Assembly: GCA_016787045.1 (NCBI GenBank)
Contig: JAEUVA010000012.1
Coordinates: forward strand, 124,001-188,000
Source of the DNA: Chitinophagales bacterium
GTDB taxonomy: Bacteria > Bacteroidota > Bacteroidia > Chitinophagales > LD1
DNA: 64,000 nt
Direction: 5' to 3'
Position numbers and translations under genes: made by a program. This document shows positions 34,150 through 42,653 of the stretch, in pieces. The stretch's first letter is position 1, and each line of letters starts with the position of its first letter. The notes below the pieces were generated by a model that was not told where the DNA came from, made no database searches, and saw only the letters and a program-made list of their open reading frames with translations.

Positions 34150-34178
34150 GCAAACGCGGTCAGGCGACCGCTCTAAAG
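34150..34178. repeat. Short palindromic repeat, copy 2 (pairs with 33884-33910)
   Basis: GCAAACGCGGTCAGGCGACCGCTCTAAAG; perfect stem GCGGTC (34156-34161) and GACCGC (34166-34171). Ends 7 bases before the stop of the next reverse gene, where it may also act in termination. Confidence 0.75.
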
Positions 34179-34184
34179 CCCATT

Positions 34185-35441
34185 TTACGTTTTCTGCTTC
34201 TTCTTTCGTGCAGCAGGGAACAACACATTATTTAAGATCAATCTATATCCCGGAGAGGTGGGGTGCACATCCAGATTTGTAGGTGGGTCACCCACTAAAT
34301 GCTGATAGTCCTCAGGGTCGTGGCCGCTGTACCAGGTCCAAAGCCCTTTACCGTACTCGCCATGTATGTAGCGGGCTTCGTTAGCACTTTTGTTTTGACC
34401 CATAATGAGTGTACTGCTCTTGATATAGCTTTTGTTGAAAGCTGTGGTTTGCCCCAAAAAACCTTTAATGGTTTTGGTATGGTTTTGACAAAGCATGGTT
34501 GGCACCGGATCCCACTTAGCCGAAAAATCAAATAGGGTGAAATAATCTAATTCTTTTTGCACACTGCGGTAAGTACTCACATCAATATCGCTATACTCAT
34601 ACTCATACGGGTTAGTGCGCAGGTGCCATTTTTCAAACGCCAGTGTGCTGTTAAAATCTAACTTAGATTGTGCCTGAGGGTCTTGCGCATCGCCATCATA
34701 CATCACATCGCATATATCCACTCCTTCTGCAGCTAAGGCAATATCGTACGAATCGGTAGCGCTGCACATGGCAAACATAAACCCTCCGCCAAAAATGAAA
34801 TCCTTTATGGTTTTCACTACGGCTAATTTCATTTGACTGACCTTGCTAAAACCTCTGCGTTTTGCCCGTGCTTCTTGATCGGCCTGCTCTTCGCGGTACC
34901 ACTGCGCATTGCTGTAACTGGCATAAAATTTTCCGTACTGCCCTGTAAAATCTTCGTGGTGTAAGTGCAGCCAATCGTATTTTAATAAAGTACCATCTAA
35001 CACTTCATCATCGTAAACAATATCATACGGAATTTCGGCATACGTAAGCACCAGCGTTACGGCATCATCCCACGGGCGTTTGGTTTTAGGAGAATACACG
35101 GCTATACGAGGCGCTTTTTCCAGTTTCATCACATCCATGTTTTTTTCGGGATTCACTATCTCTGAAAGAATGCCATTGTATTGCCCATCGCTAATCACCT
35201 CAAAACCCACTCCGCGTATTTTGCATTCTTTCTCTATCTGCGGTGCATAAGGCATGGCAAAACTGCCACCGCGATAATTGAGCAGCCAATCTACTACTAC
35301 CGTTTGTTTGAGTACCCAAAAAGAAATACCGTATGCCTTAAGGTGGTTACTTTGGCTCTCGTCCATGGGTATAAGAATTTGAGCCGCACGAATATTACAG
35401 GTGATAAATATCAGCAACGCAAGAATTATCTTTTTAATCAT
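34185..35441 (-). CDS. Exported protein of unknown function (often labelled asparagine synthetase B)
   Basis: 418 residues with a signal peptide ending IRAA. Conserved-looking core: ILIPMDESQSNHLKAYG, VDWLLNYRGGSF, PWDDAVTLVLTYAEIPYD, YDWLHLHHEDFTGQYGKF, and FIFGGGFMFAMCSATDSYD. From memory, relatives in Bacteroidota are called asparagine synthetase B, but neither the N-terminal Cys glutaminase domain nor the ATP-binding SGGLDS motif is present, and the protein is exported, so I do not accept that name. The GGG..C segment recalls glutamine-amidotransferase-like folds. Own promoter box at 35449; GH1 enzyme lies upstream on the same strand. Confidence 0.75.
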   Translation of the reverse strand: MIKKIILALLIFITCNIRAAQILIPMDESQSNHLKAYGISFWVLKQTVVVDWLLNYRGGSFAMPYAPQIEKECKIRGVGFEVISDGQYNGILSEIVNPEKNMDVMKLEKAPRIAVYSPKTKRPWDDAVTLVLTYAEIPYDIVYDDEVLDGTLLKYDWLHLHHEDFTGQYGKFYASYSNAQWYREEQADQEARAKRRGFSKVSQMKLAVVKTIKDFIFGGGFMFAMCSATDSYDIALAAEGVDICDVMYDGDAQDPQAQSKLDFNSTLAFEKWHLRTNPYEYEYSDIDVSTYRSVQKELDYFTLFDFSAKWDPVPTMLCQNHTKTIKGFLGQTTAFNKSYIKSSTLIMGQNKSANEARYIHGEYGKGLWTWYSGHDPEDYQHLVGDPPTNLDVHPTSPGYRLILNNVLFPAARKKKQKT

Positions 35442-35448
35442 ACTCAGC

Positions 35449-35456
35449 CAAAGTTA
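35449..35456 (-). promoter_or_regulatory. -7 box TAACTTTG
   Basis: Perfect TAnnTTTG on the reverse strand, 7 bases before the ATG at 35441. Implies a nearly leaderless transcript for the exported unknown gene. Confidence 0.45.
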
Positions 35457-35506
35457 ACTCAAAAAAAGCAGGATTGATTTTTGGTTTGATAAGTTTTAAC
35501 AGCCCG

Positions 35507-36937
35507 CTATGCTTTTAGAAATTCACTAAACCATTTGCCGCTGGCTTTAACAGTTCGCTTTTGTGTGGTAAAGTCGTTATGCACTAAACCAAAACGGGGC
35601 CGATAGCCCTCTGCCCACTCAAAATTGTCCATAAAGCTCCAAATGAAATATCCGCGAACATCGGCACCTTCGTTTTTGGCTCGCAGTACTTGCGCCAAAT
35701 AATCTTTAATGAACTGTAAGCGCTTTGTATCGTTTACTTCTCCGTTGTTCACTACATCCGGAAAGGCAGCTCCATTTTCGGTAATTACCAAAGGTGGCAC
35801 ATCCTTATATGCACTGTATTTTTTAATGAGTTGATAAATTCCCTCCGGGTAAACTTCCCAACCCATATCGGTCATATCATTCCCTAATTTTTTAGCAGGC
35901 ACATTGGCAAAATGTATAATCGGAATCAAGCCCAGATTATATACCATCATGCGTGAGTAGTTTTGTAAGCCGATGAAATCAAAATCAAATTTCATTTTTT
36001 CTTCATCTCCGGGTTGTATGTGTTTTTCGATTTGTTTGCAAGCCGGCAAGTCCTGTGTAGGATAACCTAAACCCATAATAGGGTCAAAAAACAGCCGGTT
36101 GATAAACGCATCGGCTCGCTTTGCTGCCTTTAAGTTTGCCGGTTTATCATTCTTTGCATCTATGTGGCTGCAAGAAAACGTAGTTCCAATGTTGCCTCCT
36201 TTAACGTTGGAGCGCAGCACTCTACCACCTGCACCATGGCACATCACCACGTTATGCACCGCTTTGTAAAATTTCTCGAAGTTGACCTTGCCCGGAGCAT
36301 GAACACCAATCAAATAACCAAGCGGAACAAAAGCCATCGGCTCGTTAAACACCATCCAGTTTTTTACCTTATCGCCATAAGCATTAGAAATAATATTTAC
36401 GTATTCTTCAAACCATTTAATGCTATCCCGATTAGACCAGCCACCTTTCTCCTCTAATGCTTGTGGCAAATCCCAGTGGTAGCAAGTAACCCAAGGTGTT
36501 ACGTTTTCTTTGAGGCATTTATCAATCACCCGGTGGTAGAAATCAATTCCCCTCTGGTTCACTGCACCGGTTCCTTGCGGCAAAATACGGCTCCAGGCAA
36601 TGCTAAAGCGCGATGCGGGGATGTTCATTTGGCGCATCAATTCAATATCGCTCTCATACCGGTGATAAAAATCGCAGGCCACATCACCGTTTTCGCGGGT
36701 TTTAATTTTTTGTTTTTTGTAATGTGTAAAGTGATCCCAAATGCTCTCCCCTTTTCCATCTTCGTTCCACCCACCTTCAATCTGATAAGCAGCAGTGGCG
36801 GTACCCCAAATAAAGTTGGTGCCAAAGTCACTTCTTCTCAACTCTGTAACTGTGAGTAATTCTGCTAATACATTTTGAGGCAATAAACTACCTGCACCAA
36901 GTGCGGCTATTAATCGGAGGTATTGTTCGCGCGTCAT
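35507..36937 (-). CDS. Family GH1 beta-glucosidase
   Basis: 476 residues, full GH1 TIM barrel. General acid/base Glu199 in FNEP and nucleophile Glu387 in ITENG are both present, as are FIWGTATAAYQIEG at the N-terminus and the closing GYFIWSFMDNFEW. It hydrolyses beta-glucosides or cellobiose-like disaccharides. The first ~25 residues (LIAALGAGSLLPQNVLA) look like a signal peptide, so it may be periplasmic, unlike most bacterial GH1 enzymes. Lies 44 bases after the MbnH-like gene on the same strand. Confidence 0.94.
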   Translation of the reverse strand: MTREQYLRLIAALGAGSLLPQNVLAELLTVTELRRSDFGTNFIWGTATAAYQIEGGWNEDGKGESIWDHFTHYKKQKIKTRENGDVACDFYHRYESDIELMRQMNIPASRFSIAWSRILPQGTGAVNQRGIDFYHRVIDKCLKENVTPWVTCYHWDLPQALEEKGGWSNRDSIKWFEEYVNIISNAYGDKVKNWMVFNEPMAFVPLGYLIGVHAPGKVNFEKFYKAVHNVVMCHGAGGRVLRSNVKGGNIGTTFSCSHIDAKNDKPANLKAAKRADAFINRLFFDPIMGLGYPTQDLPACKQIEKHIQPGDEEKMKFDFDFIGLQNYSRMMVYNLGLIPIIHFANVPAKKLGNDMTDMGWEVYPEGIYQLIKKYSAYKDVPPLVITENGAAFPDVVNNGEVNDTKRLQFIKDYLAQVLRAKNEGADVRGYFIWSFMDNFEWAEGYRPRFGLVHNDFTTQKRTVKASGKWFSEFLKA

Positions 36938-36981
36938 TCAAGAATGTTGTGGCGTGAACGTAAAATAAAAAAGCCAAGCTG

Positions 36982-38112
36982 TTACTTGAACGGATTAGAA
37001 AACTTGGGATTATTCAAAAATGCCGTATCAGTGAGGGTTTTCATGAACGCCACTAAGTCTGCTTTGTCTTGTGCAGTGAGGTATTGTAATCCACCTTGGT
37101 GTACCGCCTTAATTTGTGGGTCTACTGTGGGTGAATTTTTTAACCCTGAGTTGTAAAACTCTATCACCTCTTCCAGCGTTGCAAATTGCCCGTTGTGCAT
37201 ATACGGGCCCGTTACTTCGATATTGCGCACGTGTGGTGTGCGAAACAAACCATTATCAAACTGATTGTTGGTAATGGCACCTTTGCCTTTATCTGCAAAA
37301 TCGGTGAAAGTTGTAGAGGGCTGTAGCGCGTTGTTATGGAAATTGTTGTCTATCAAAGTTAAATTAGAGGTGCTTGAACTATTGGCATGGCAGTGAAAAC
37401 AATCGGCACCAAAACCAAATGCAGCACCGGTGTCTTTCATAAAAAGATTGTAAAATCCATTTTGTTCAGAGGCGGTAAATGTGGCTTGCCCGCGCATTAC
37501 TTTATCAAATTTTGAGTCGGTAGAAATGAGCGTCATCATAAATTGCGAAAGCGCTTTTTCAATTTTGGTTTGCGAAATACCGCAAGGTTTTCCAAATGCT
37601 TTGTTGAACAGTGCAGTGTAATCATCTCGCTTTTCTAATTTAGATACAATTGATGCTTCCGAAAAATCTTGCTCGCCTACCAGTGCATCTTCCACCTGCA
37701 AAGGCAATGTGTGCGCGCGCCCATCCCAAAAAAAATCTTTCATCCATAACACATTAAAAATGGGAGGCGTATTGCGCTTAGTTAGCCCAAACACATTTTG
37801 GCTAAACTGTTTGCCTCCATCTGCAAACGCAAACTCTTGCTTGTGGCAACTGGCACAAGAAATACTGCTATCGGCAGAGAGTATGGGGTCATAAAACAAC
37901 ATCCTTCCCAATTGCACTCCTTCTTCGGTCAATGGGTTATCATCAGGTATTTTTATGGCAGGAAACTTAAACGGTTGTGTGAGCGTAAGCGGTGTGGCTG
38001 TATATAAACTATCGGAACCGCTGCATTGATTACATGAAGATTTCTCGGGCTTACAGTTTTGTAATGCTGCTAATAGCAAAAGAAGTGGAGCTAAAACAAG
38101 TAACCGATTCAT
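36982..38112 (-). CDS. Dihaem cytochrome c peroxidase-like lipoprotein (MbnH/MauG-like)
   Basis: 376 residues. Lipobox Cys20 (LQNC). Two c-type haem sites: Cys86-Cys89-His90 (CASCH) and Cys238-Cys241-His242 (CFHCH). The Trp between the haems is present (LWMKDFFWDGRA), a feature of the bacterial CcpA/MauG superfamily. Its ATG follows the stop of the MbnP-family gene with no gap, so they form a pair as in MbnP/MbnH, where the dihaem enzyme oxidises a Trp of the partner to kynurenine to make a copper site. A simple peroxidase role is the alternative. Outer-membrane or periplasmic face. Confidence 0.92.
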   Translation of the reverse strand: MNRLLVLAPLLLLLAALQNCKPEKSSCNQCSGSDSLYTATPLTLTQPFKFPAIKIPDDNPLTEEGVQLGRMLFYDPILSADSSISCASCHKQEFAFADGGKQFSQNVFGLTKRNTPPIFNVLWMKDFFWDGRAHTLPLQVEDALVGEQDFSEASIVSKLEKRDDYTALFNKAFGKPCGISQTKIEKALSQFMMTLISTDSKFDKVMRGQATFTASEQNGFYNLFMKDTGAAFGFGADCFHCHANSSSTSNLTLIDNNFHNNALQPSTTFTDFADKGKGAITNNQFDNGLFRTPHVRNIEVTGPYMHNGQFATLEEVIEFYNSGLKNSPTVDPQIKAVHQGGLQYLTAQDKADLVAFMKTLTDTAFLNNPKFSNPFK

Positions 38113-38862
38113 TTACTCAGAGTAGGTGAAGGATTGTGCAAATTTATCGGCAAACTTTATGGCAATGGGCAAATCAGCATCTTCAGATTGTGTGCCGGGT
38201 TGCTGATACATATCTATGGCATTTGCACCTGAGAATATTTTTAGCAAATCTAGATTTAGCTGTAAGTTTTTCTTGCCCGTATTTTGAACTGTAAATTCAG
38301 GAGCTGTTAACACCACTTCGCGGTAGCAAGTATCGCGGCCAATGTGATACACCAATCCCGTGCTTCCACCCAAAAAATTATTTCCTAATGTATCTGCACG
38401 ACCCTCTAAGTTTACAAACCTATGCTTCAACCATTCCCAATACATATCGTCTTTGGGGCCAAGCGGGTGATCGTCTTTAAAATCGTCTGGGTTTGTAGCA
38501 TTTTGTTGAGGGCTTAGGCCAACAAAAAATTTAATGCCTTTGTAGGTACCTGCATCTGCATTGCCGCTAAACTTTTTCCAGTTGTTATCTGCCCAGTCAA
38601 AATATGCAACATCTGCCAAGGGCGATTCTACGTTATCGGCACGCACCAACCTTACATTAGAAACATAAAACTTGAGTTTGGTGAAATAAAATTCTTTATC
38701 TGCTCCATCATTGTAAAACGTATTGATAAAGCTAAGCGGCTGTGATCCAACAGTTGCACTTAGGGTAACAATTACGTTTCCCTCCTGTGGTTCTTTACAA
38801 CTTTTGCATCCTGTTAGGGTTAGCAGAAGAGGTAAAAAGATAACAAAGTTTTTCATAGGCAT
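38113..38862 (-). CDS. MbnP-family lipoprotein (putative copper-binding)
   Basis: 249 residues. Lipobox LTGC with Cys19. Beta-sandwich-like body with family features: FTKLKFYVSNVRL, YKGIKFFVGL, and a Trp-rich patch KDDMYWEWLKHRF (Trp142, Trp144). In MbnP a Trp is converted to kynurenine by its dihaem partner and helps bind Cu(I); one of these two Trp is a candidate (inference). ATG 38862 is used; ATG 38856 (MKNFVIF) is equally good. Directly followed by the dihaem peroxidase gene. Confidence 0.88.
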   Translation of the reverse strand: MPMKNFVIFLPLLLTLTGCKSCKEPQEGNVIVTLSATVGSQPLSFINTFYNDGADKEFYFTKLKFYVSNVRLVRADNVESPLADVAYFDWADNNWKKFSGNADAGTYKGIKFFVGLSPQQNATNPDDFKDDHPLGPKDDMYWEWLKHRFVNLEGRADTLGNNFLGGSTGLVYHIGRDTCYREVVLTAPEFTVQNTGKKNLQLNLDLLKIFSGANAIDMYQQPGTQSEDADLPIAIKFADKFAQSFTYSE

Positions 38863-38957
38863 TTAGTAAAACTAATACAATTTGAAAAGGTTTGGCCAAG
38901 CAACCGTAAATTCTGACTGTTTTTACAAAAAAGAAGTTGCGTAGTTGGGTATTTTTC

Positions 38958-38965
38958 TATTTTCA
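38958..38965 (+). promoter_or_regulatory. -7 box TATTTTCA for deoC
   Basis: One mismatch from TAnnTTTG, 4 bases before the GTG start at 38970. A TTG at 38937 could serve as -33. Confidence 0.35.
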
Positions 38966-38969
38966 ATCA

Positions 38970-39614
38970 GTGAATTTAGCTGCCAAAATAGACCATACGC
39001 TGCTCAAGCCCGATTGCGCAGAAAAAGAGGTAAAGAAACTTTGTGCAGAAGCCAAAGAACACGGCTTTGCTGCAGTGTGCATTCCTCCTTATTTTGTACG
39101 CAAGTGCCGCTTATGGCTTACAGATACTCCGGTGAAGGTGGCCACTGTGGTGGGGTTCCCTATGGGTTATGCGCATACACCAGCCAAAGTGGAGGAAGCC
39201 CGCAGAGCCATTGACGAAGGTGCCCACGAGATTGACATGGTCATCAACATTATTGCCCTCAAAGCAGGCGATATGAATTATTTAAAAAACGAATTGACCA
39301 GCGCAGCTACTATTGTGCAACTGCGTGGCGGTAAACTGAAAGTAATTTTAGAAACCGGCCTGCTCACCGAAAATGAAATTATCACCGCTTGTAAACTTTG
39401 CAAAGAAATGAGTGTGGACTTTGTAAAAACAAGTACTGGCTATGTGCAACCCGGGGCTACTGTTGATGTGGTAAAACTGCTTCGAGCTAATCTTCCTAAA
39501 ACTATAAAGATAAAAGCCAGTGGGGGTATCCGCACCAAAGAATTGGCACTACAATTGATTGAAGCAGGGGCAGACCGGCTGGGTTGCTCAGCCAGTGTAA
39601 GCATTATAGCATGA
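38970..39614 (+). CDS. deoC: Deoxyribose-phosphate aldolase DeoC, GTG start
   Basis: 214 residues. Class I aldolase that splits 2-deoxyribose-5-phosphate into glyceraldehyde-3-phosphate and acetaldehyde. Family features: IDHTLLKPD, VVGFPMGYAHT, and the Schiff-base lysine in FVKTSTGY with a second catalytic Lys in IKIKASGGIR. GTG 38970 gives MNLAAKIDHTLLKP, the normal DeoC N-terminus; the open frame upstream to 38937 would add a non-family, membrane-like stretch. The stop overlaps the next gene start (ATGA). Confidence 0.95.
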   Translation: MNLAAKIDHTLLKPDCAEKEVKKLCAEAKEHGFAAVCIPPYFVRKCRLWLTDTPVKVATVVGFPMGYAHTPAKVEEARRAIDEGAHEIDMVINIIALKAGDMNYLKNELTSAATIVQLRGGKLKVILETGLLTENEIITACKLCKEMSVDFVKTSTGYVQPGATVDVVKLLRANLPKTIKIKASGGIRTKELALQLIEAGADRLGCSASVSIIA

Positions 39615-39982
39615 AGTATTTAAGTTCGTTATTCTTTCTCCTTTTCTGCTCCGGTGTTTTTGCGCAGGATAATGTAGTGCAAGATTCTTCTATTACCCGC
39701 TTAATCAACAAATACAACGAGTACACCTCCAAGCGCGAAACTACAGACGGTTACCGCATTCAGATTACATATACTGATATTCGTGAAGAGGTGTACAAAA
39801 GCAAAGCCGGCTTGTACAAGCAGTTTCCGGAGTTGGCCTCGTATGTAGAATACGAACCTCCCTATTACAAATTGCGCGTTGGCGATTTTAAAACACGGTT
39901 AGACGCCACCTATTACCTGCAACAAATCATTGTGTATTACACCGGGGCGTTTATTGTGAAAGACAAAATCAAGGTAAAGTAG
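39611..39982 (+). CDS. Small exported protein, SPOR-like
   Basis: 123 residues. Signal peptide MKYLSSLFFLLFCSGVFAQ. The mature half (YRIQITYTDIREEVYKSKAG ... YYKLRVGDFKTRLDATYYLQ) looks like a SPOR domain, which binds denuded peptidoglycan glycans. It overlaps deoC by 4 bases (ATGA) and precedes the M20 hydrolase by 12 bases, so all three are one transcript. Role unknown. Confidence 0.75.
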   Translation: MKYLSSLFFLLFCSGVFAQDNVVQDSSITRLINKYNEYTSKRETTDGYRIQITYTDIREEVYKSKAGLYKQFPELASYVEYEPPYYKLRVGDFKTRLDATYYLQQIIVYYTGAFIVKDKIKVK

Positions 39983-39994
39983 CCCAACGCGTAT

Positions 39995-41173
39995 ATGGCA
40001 GATAAAACATTAAGCCGAAAAATTCAACGGCTTTCAGAAAAATACTTTGAAAAAGTAGTGGCATTGCGCAGGCAAATACATGCGCACCCCGAACTTAGCT
40101 GGCAAGAAAAAAACACCGCGCAGTTAGTGGCAGAAACACTCACTCAATTAGGGCTACAAGTACAGACTAATGTAGCCGGCACCGGAGTTGTGGGCATTTT
40201 GCTTGGAAAAAATCCGGCAAAAAAATGTGTGGCACTAAGGGCAGATATGGATGCACTACCCATTCTTGAAAATAGCGAAGCTGCTTACTGCTCTACCATA
40301 AAAGGCGTAATGCACGCGTGCGGCCACGATGTGCATACAGCAAACCTGCTTGGCGCTGCCATGATATTGGCAGAGTTGAAAAACGAAATTGAAGGCACCT
40401 ACAAGTTTATCTTTCAACCCAGCGAAGAGCAGATACCCAGTGGAGCCGAAGCCATGATTAAGGCAGGTGTGTTACAAAACCCTACGGTAGAAAAAATGAT
40501 CGGGTTGCACGTAACACCTGAGATGGAAAGCGGTACCTTTGGTTTTTGTGCCGGAAAATTTATGGCCAGCAGTGATGAAATTTACCTGACCATAAACGGC
40601 AAAGGCGGCCATGCTGCGCGAGTAGAGGAGCTAAAAAATCCATTATTGATTGCTGCCGAAATATTGATGGAACTGCGGCAACTTACCGATATACAAAAAC
40701 CGGTCGTGCTATCTTTTGGAAAAATAGAAGGCAAAGGTGCCACCAACATAGTGCCCGACAAAGTAGAAATTGCGGGTACGCTCCGCTGTTTTGATGAACA
40801 ATTACGAGCATTTACCCAAAAACAAATTCAGTTTATTTGCCAAACCATCTGCGAAAAATACATCACCACCTGCGATGTACACATAGTAAAAGGTTCTCCT
40901 GTGTTGTTGAATGATGTATCGCTCACACAGTTTGCCTACTCACTAACCGATGAATACTTTGGAGCAGGTGCTGCGGTGAGTGTACCCGTGCGTATGGGCA
41001 GCGAAGATTTTGCGTATTACACACATCATATCCCTTCATTATTTTACCGGTTGGGAACCGGCAACAAAAAGCGAGGCGTTACTTCGGGCTTACACACCCC
41101 TACCTTTGATATTGATGAAACCTCGCTAAAACACAGCCCCGGGCTAATGGCTTGGTTGGCAGAAAATGTATAA
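39995..41173 (+). CDS. M20-family amidohydrolase (amino-acid acylase or carboxypeptidase-like)
   Basis: 392 residues. M20D pattern: RRQIHAHPELSWQE, ALRADMDALPI, MHACGHDVHTANLLGAA with the metal-binding CGHD, and QPSEEQIPSGAEAMI. These hydrolyse N-acyl amino acids or small peptides with two metal ions; the exact substrate (hippurate, N-acetyl-diaminopimelate, auxin-like conjugates) cannot be read from sequence. Cytoplasmic, no signal peptide. Last gene of the deoC transcript; converges on the next gene. Confidence 0.92.
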   Translation: MADKTLSRKIQRLSEKYFEKVVALRRQIHAHPELSWQEKNTAQLVAETLTQLGLQVQTNVAGTGVVGILLGKNPAKKCVALRADMDALPILENSEAAYCSTIKGVMHACGHDVHTANLLGAAMILAELKNEIEGTYKFIFQPSEEQIPSGAEAMIKAGVLQNPTVEKMIGLHVTPEMESGTFGFCAGKFMASSDEIYLTINGKGGHAARVEELKNPLLIAAEILMELRQLTDIQKPVVLSFGKIEGKGATNIVPDKVEIAGTLRCFDEQLRAFTQKQIQFICQTICEKYITTCDVHIVKGSPVLLNDVSLTQFAYSLTDEYFGAGAAVSVPVRMGSEDFAYYTHHIPSLFYRLGTGNKKRGVTSGLHTPTFDIDETSLKHSPGLMAWLAENV

Positions 41174-41174
41174 C

Positions 41175-42569
41175 TCACTTTTCACCCAACATACATTCTA
41201 ATAACTTTCCATATAAAGCATACGTTCCTTGTTGATACCGCTGCCACTTTTCGGCTTCTGTGGCATTAAACTGGCGGCCTTCTGTTTGGCGTAAATAAAT
41301 GGCTTTGGTAAGGACGTAGAAATAGGGATAGTTGCTCTCTTTTACACTATACCCGTGCGAGCGCAAAAACTTGAGGTGTCGCTCGCACATTTGTACTGCT
41401 TCCGGCTTTTCTCCACTCAGAAAAAAACAAGCCGTTTGCAGGTTGCGCAACTCTATTTCATACTGAAAATACTTGGCCTTCGGATTTTTTTGAAATCCCA
41501 ATTGTATAAAGTGGAATGCTTTTTTGTACTCATCGGCAAAGAGGTAATACTTGGCAAATGAAATAGCATCGCGCACAGGCAACGTTTCGTCTAATCTTAC
41601 ACCATAATATCCTGCTACTTTCTCAACCTGTGCTTGCGCATCTTGCAAATGGTTGGTTATGCAGCATATCTGAATATACTTGGTCAAACAATAGCCGTAC
41701 TCAGGAAGAGTTTCAGCTAATCGCGCATTAAACACGTTTGATAAACTGGCGTAAGAGTCTTGAAACCTGTTGGTGAAATAGTACAACTCTGCCAGTTTCA
41801 TATTTAATCGCAATATGTTCAGCTCTGTTTCACTGCTGTTTTGTTTGCTCAATTGTTTAGTGGCCTCTTCTGCGAGTGATATGGCGCTTTCAAAATTTTC
41901 TACAGCTACATGGTAGTAGATCCAAACCCAATAACACTCAAACTGTATTGTGCTATCTGCAAGAGTATGAGGTGGTGGTAACTTTTGAAGGTTAAGCAAC
42001 ACAGCTGATGGATCATCTTTAATAACTGATGCTGCAAAGAGTAAGTCTATTTGGTGATACGTAGTGCGGCATAATGCCCACTGAGCAGCAAACACCTTTT
42101 CTTTTCCGGTGTGTAACTGTACATACTTTCTGCAAAGCTCTTCTAACACTTGCTTATCTTTCAGCGCAATGGGCATATTAAGGTGTATGTGATTTATACA
42201 GGCCCTCAAAAACTTCTTCTTCTCCGCTGTATCACCACTTTTAAAGATGTGCTGCTGTATTTTCTTTTGCTCTTTGTAGTAATGCTTGGCGTACACTCCT
42301 TTTTTACTCAGAAAAAGTAGCAAGTCATACGGGTTTTTATCAAACAAAAATGCATAGCACTTTTGCAGTAACTCAGAAGTTATTTTGTCGAAGTGTGCAT
42401 TGGTAATACCACTAACTTGGAGAATACTTTCTCTGTTAAATCGTCCGCTATTAGCTTGCTCGCGCATGCATTGAAACACCTCGGCAGTGGTGCCTTTCGG
42501 TTTCATTTTCTCCAATAGTTTTTTTTGCTCCTCCGGGAGATGATGCAAAAACTCAAACAGTAAATTCAT
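41175..42569 (-). CDS. Helical protein of unknown function (TPR-like)
   Basis: 464 residues from ATG 42569; the in-frame TTG at 42608 would add 13 residues. No signal peptide or catalytic motif seen. The sequence is almost wholly helical, with repeating ~34-residue Leu/Ala/Tyr patterns that resemble TPR or similar alpha-solenoids (YYHVAVENFESAISLAEEAT). Probably a protein-protein interaction scaffold. It converges on the M20 gene with a one-base gap and lies downstream of typA on the same strand. I do not recognise a family. Confidence 0.7.
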   Translation of the reverse strand: MNLLFEFLHHLPEEQKKLLEKMKPKGTTAEVFQCMREQANSGRFNRESILQVSGITNAHFDKITSELLQKCYAFLFDKNPYDLLLFLSKKGVYAKHYYKEQKKIQQHIFKSGDTAEKKKFLRACINHIHLNMPIALKDKQVLEELCRKYVQLHTGKEKVFAAQWALCRTTYHQIDLLFAASVIKDDPSAVLLNLQKLPPPHTLADSTIQFECYWVWIYYHVAVENFESAISLAEEATKQLSKQNSSETELNILRLNMKLAELYYFTNRFQDSYASLSNVFNARLAETLPEYGYCLTKYIQICCITNHLQDAQAQVEKVAGYYGVRLDETLPVRDAISFAKYYLFADEYKKAFHFIQLGFQKNPKAKYFQYEIELRNLQTACFFLSGEKPEAVQMCERHLKFLRSHGYSVKESNYPYFYVLTKAIYLRQTEGRQFNATEAEKWQRYQQGTYALYGKLLECMLGEK

Positions 42570-42653
42570 AGCTTGGGGTGCTGCGCCAATTTCAAATTTC
42601 TTTGGCAATTCAGCAACTGTATTTCAACTTCCGCCAAATAGTGCGTCTGGTGG

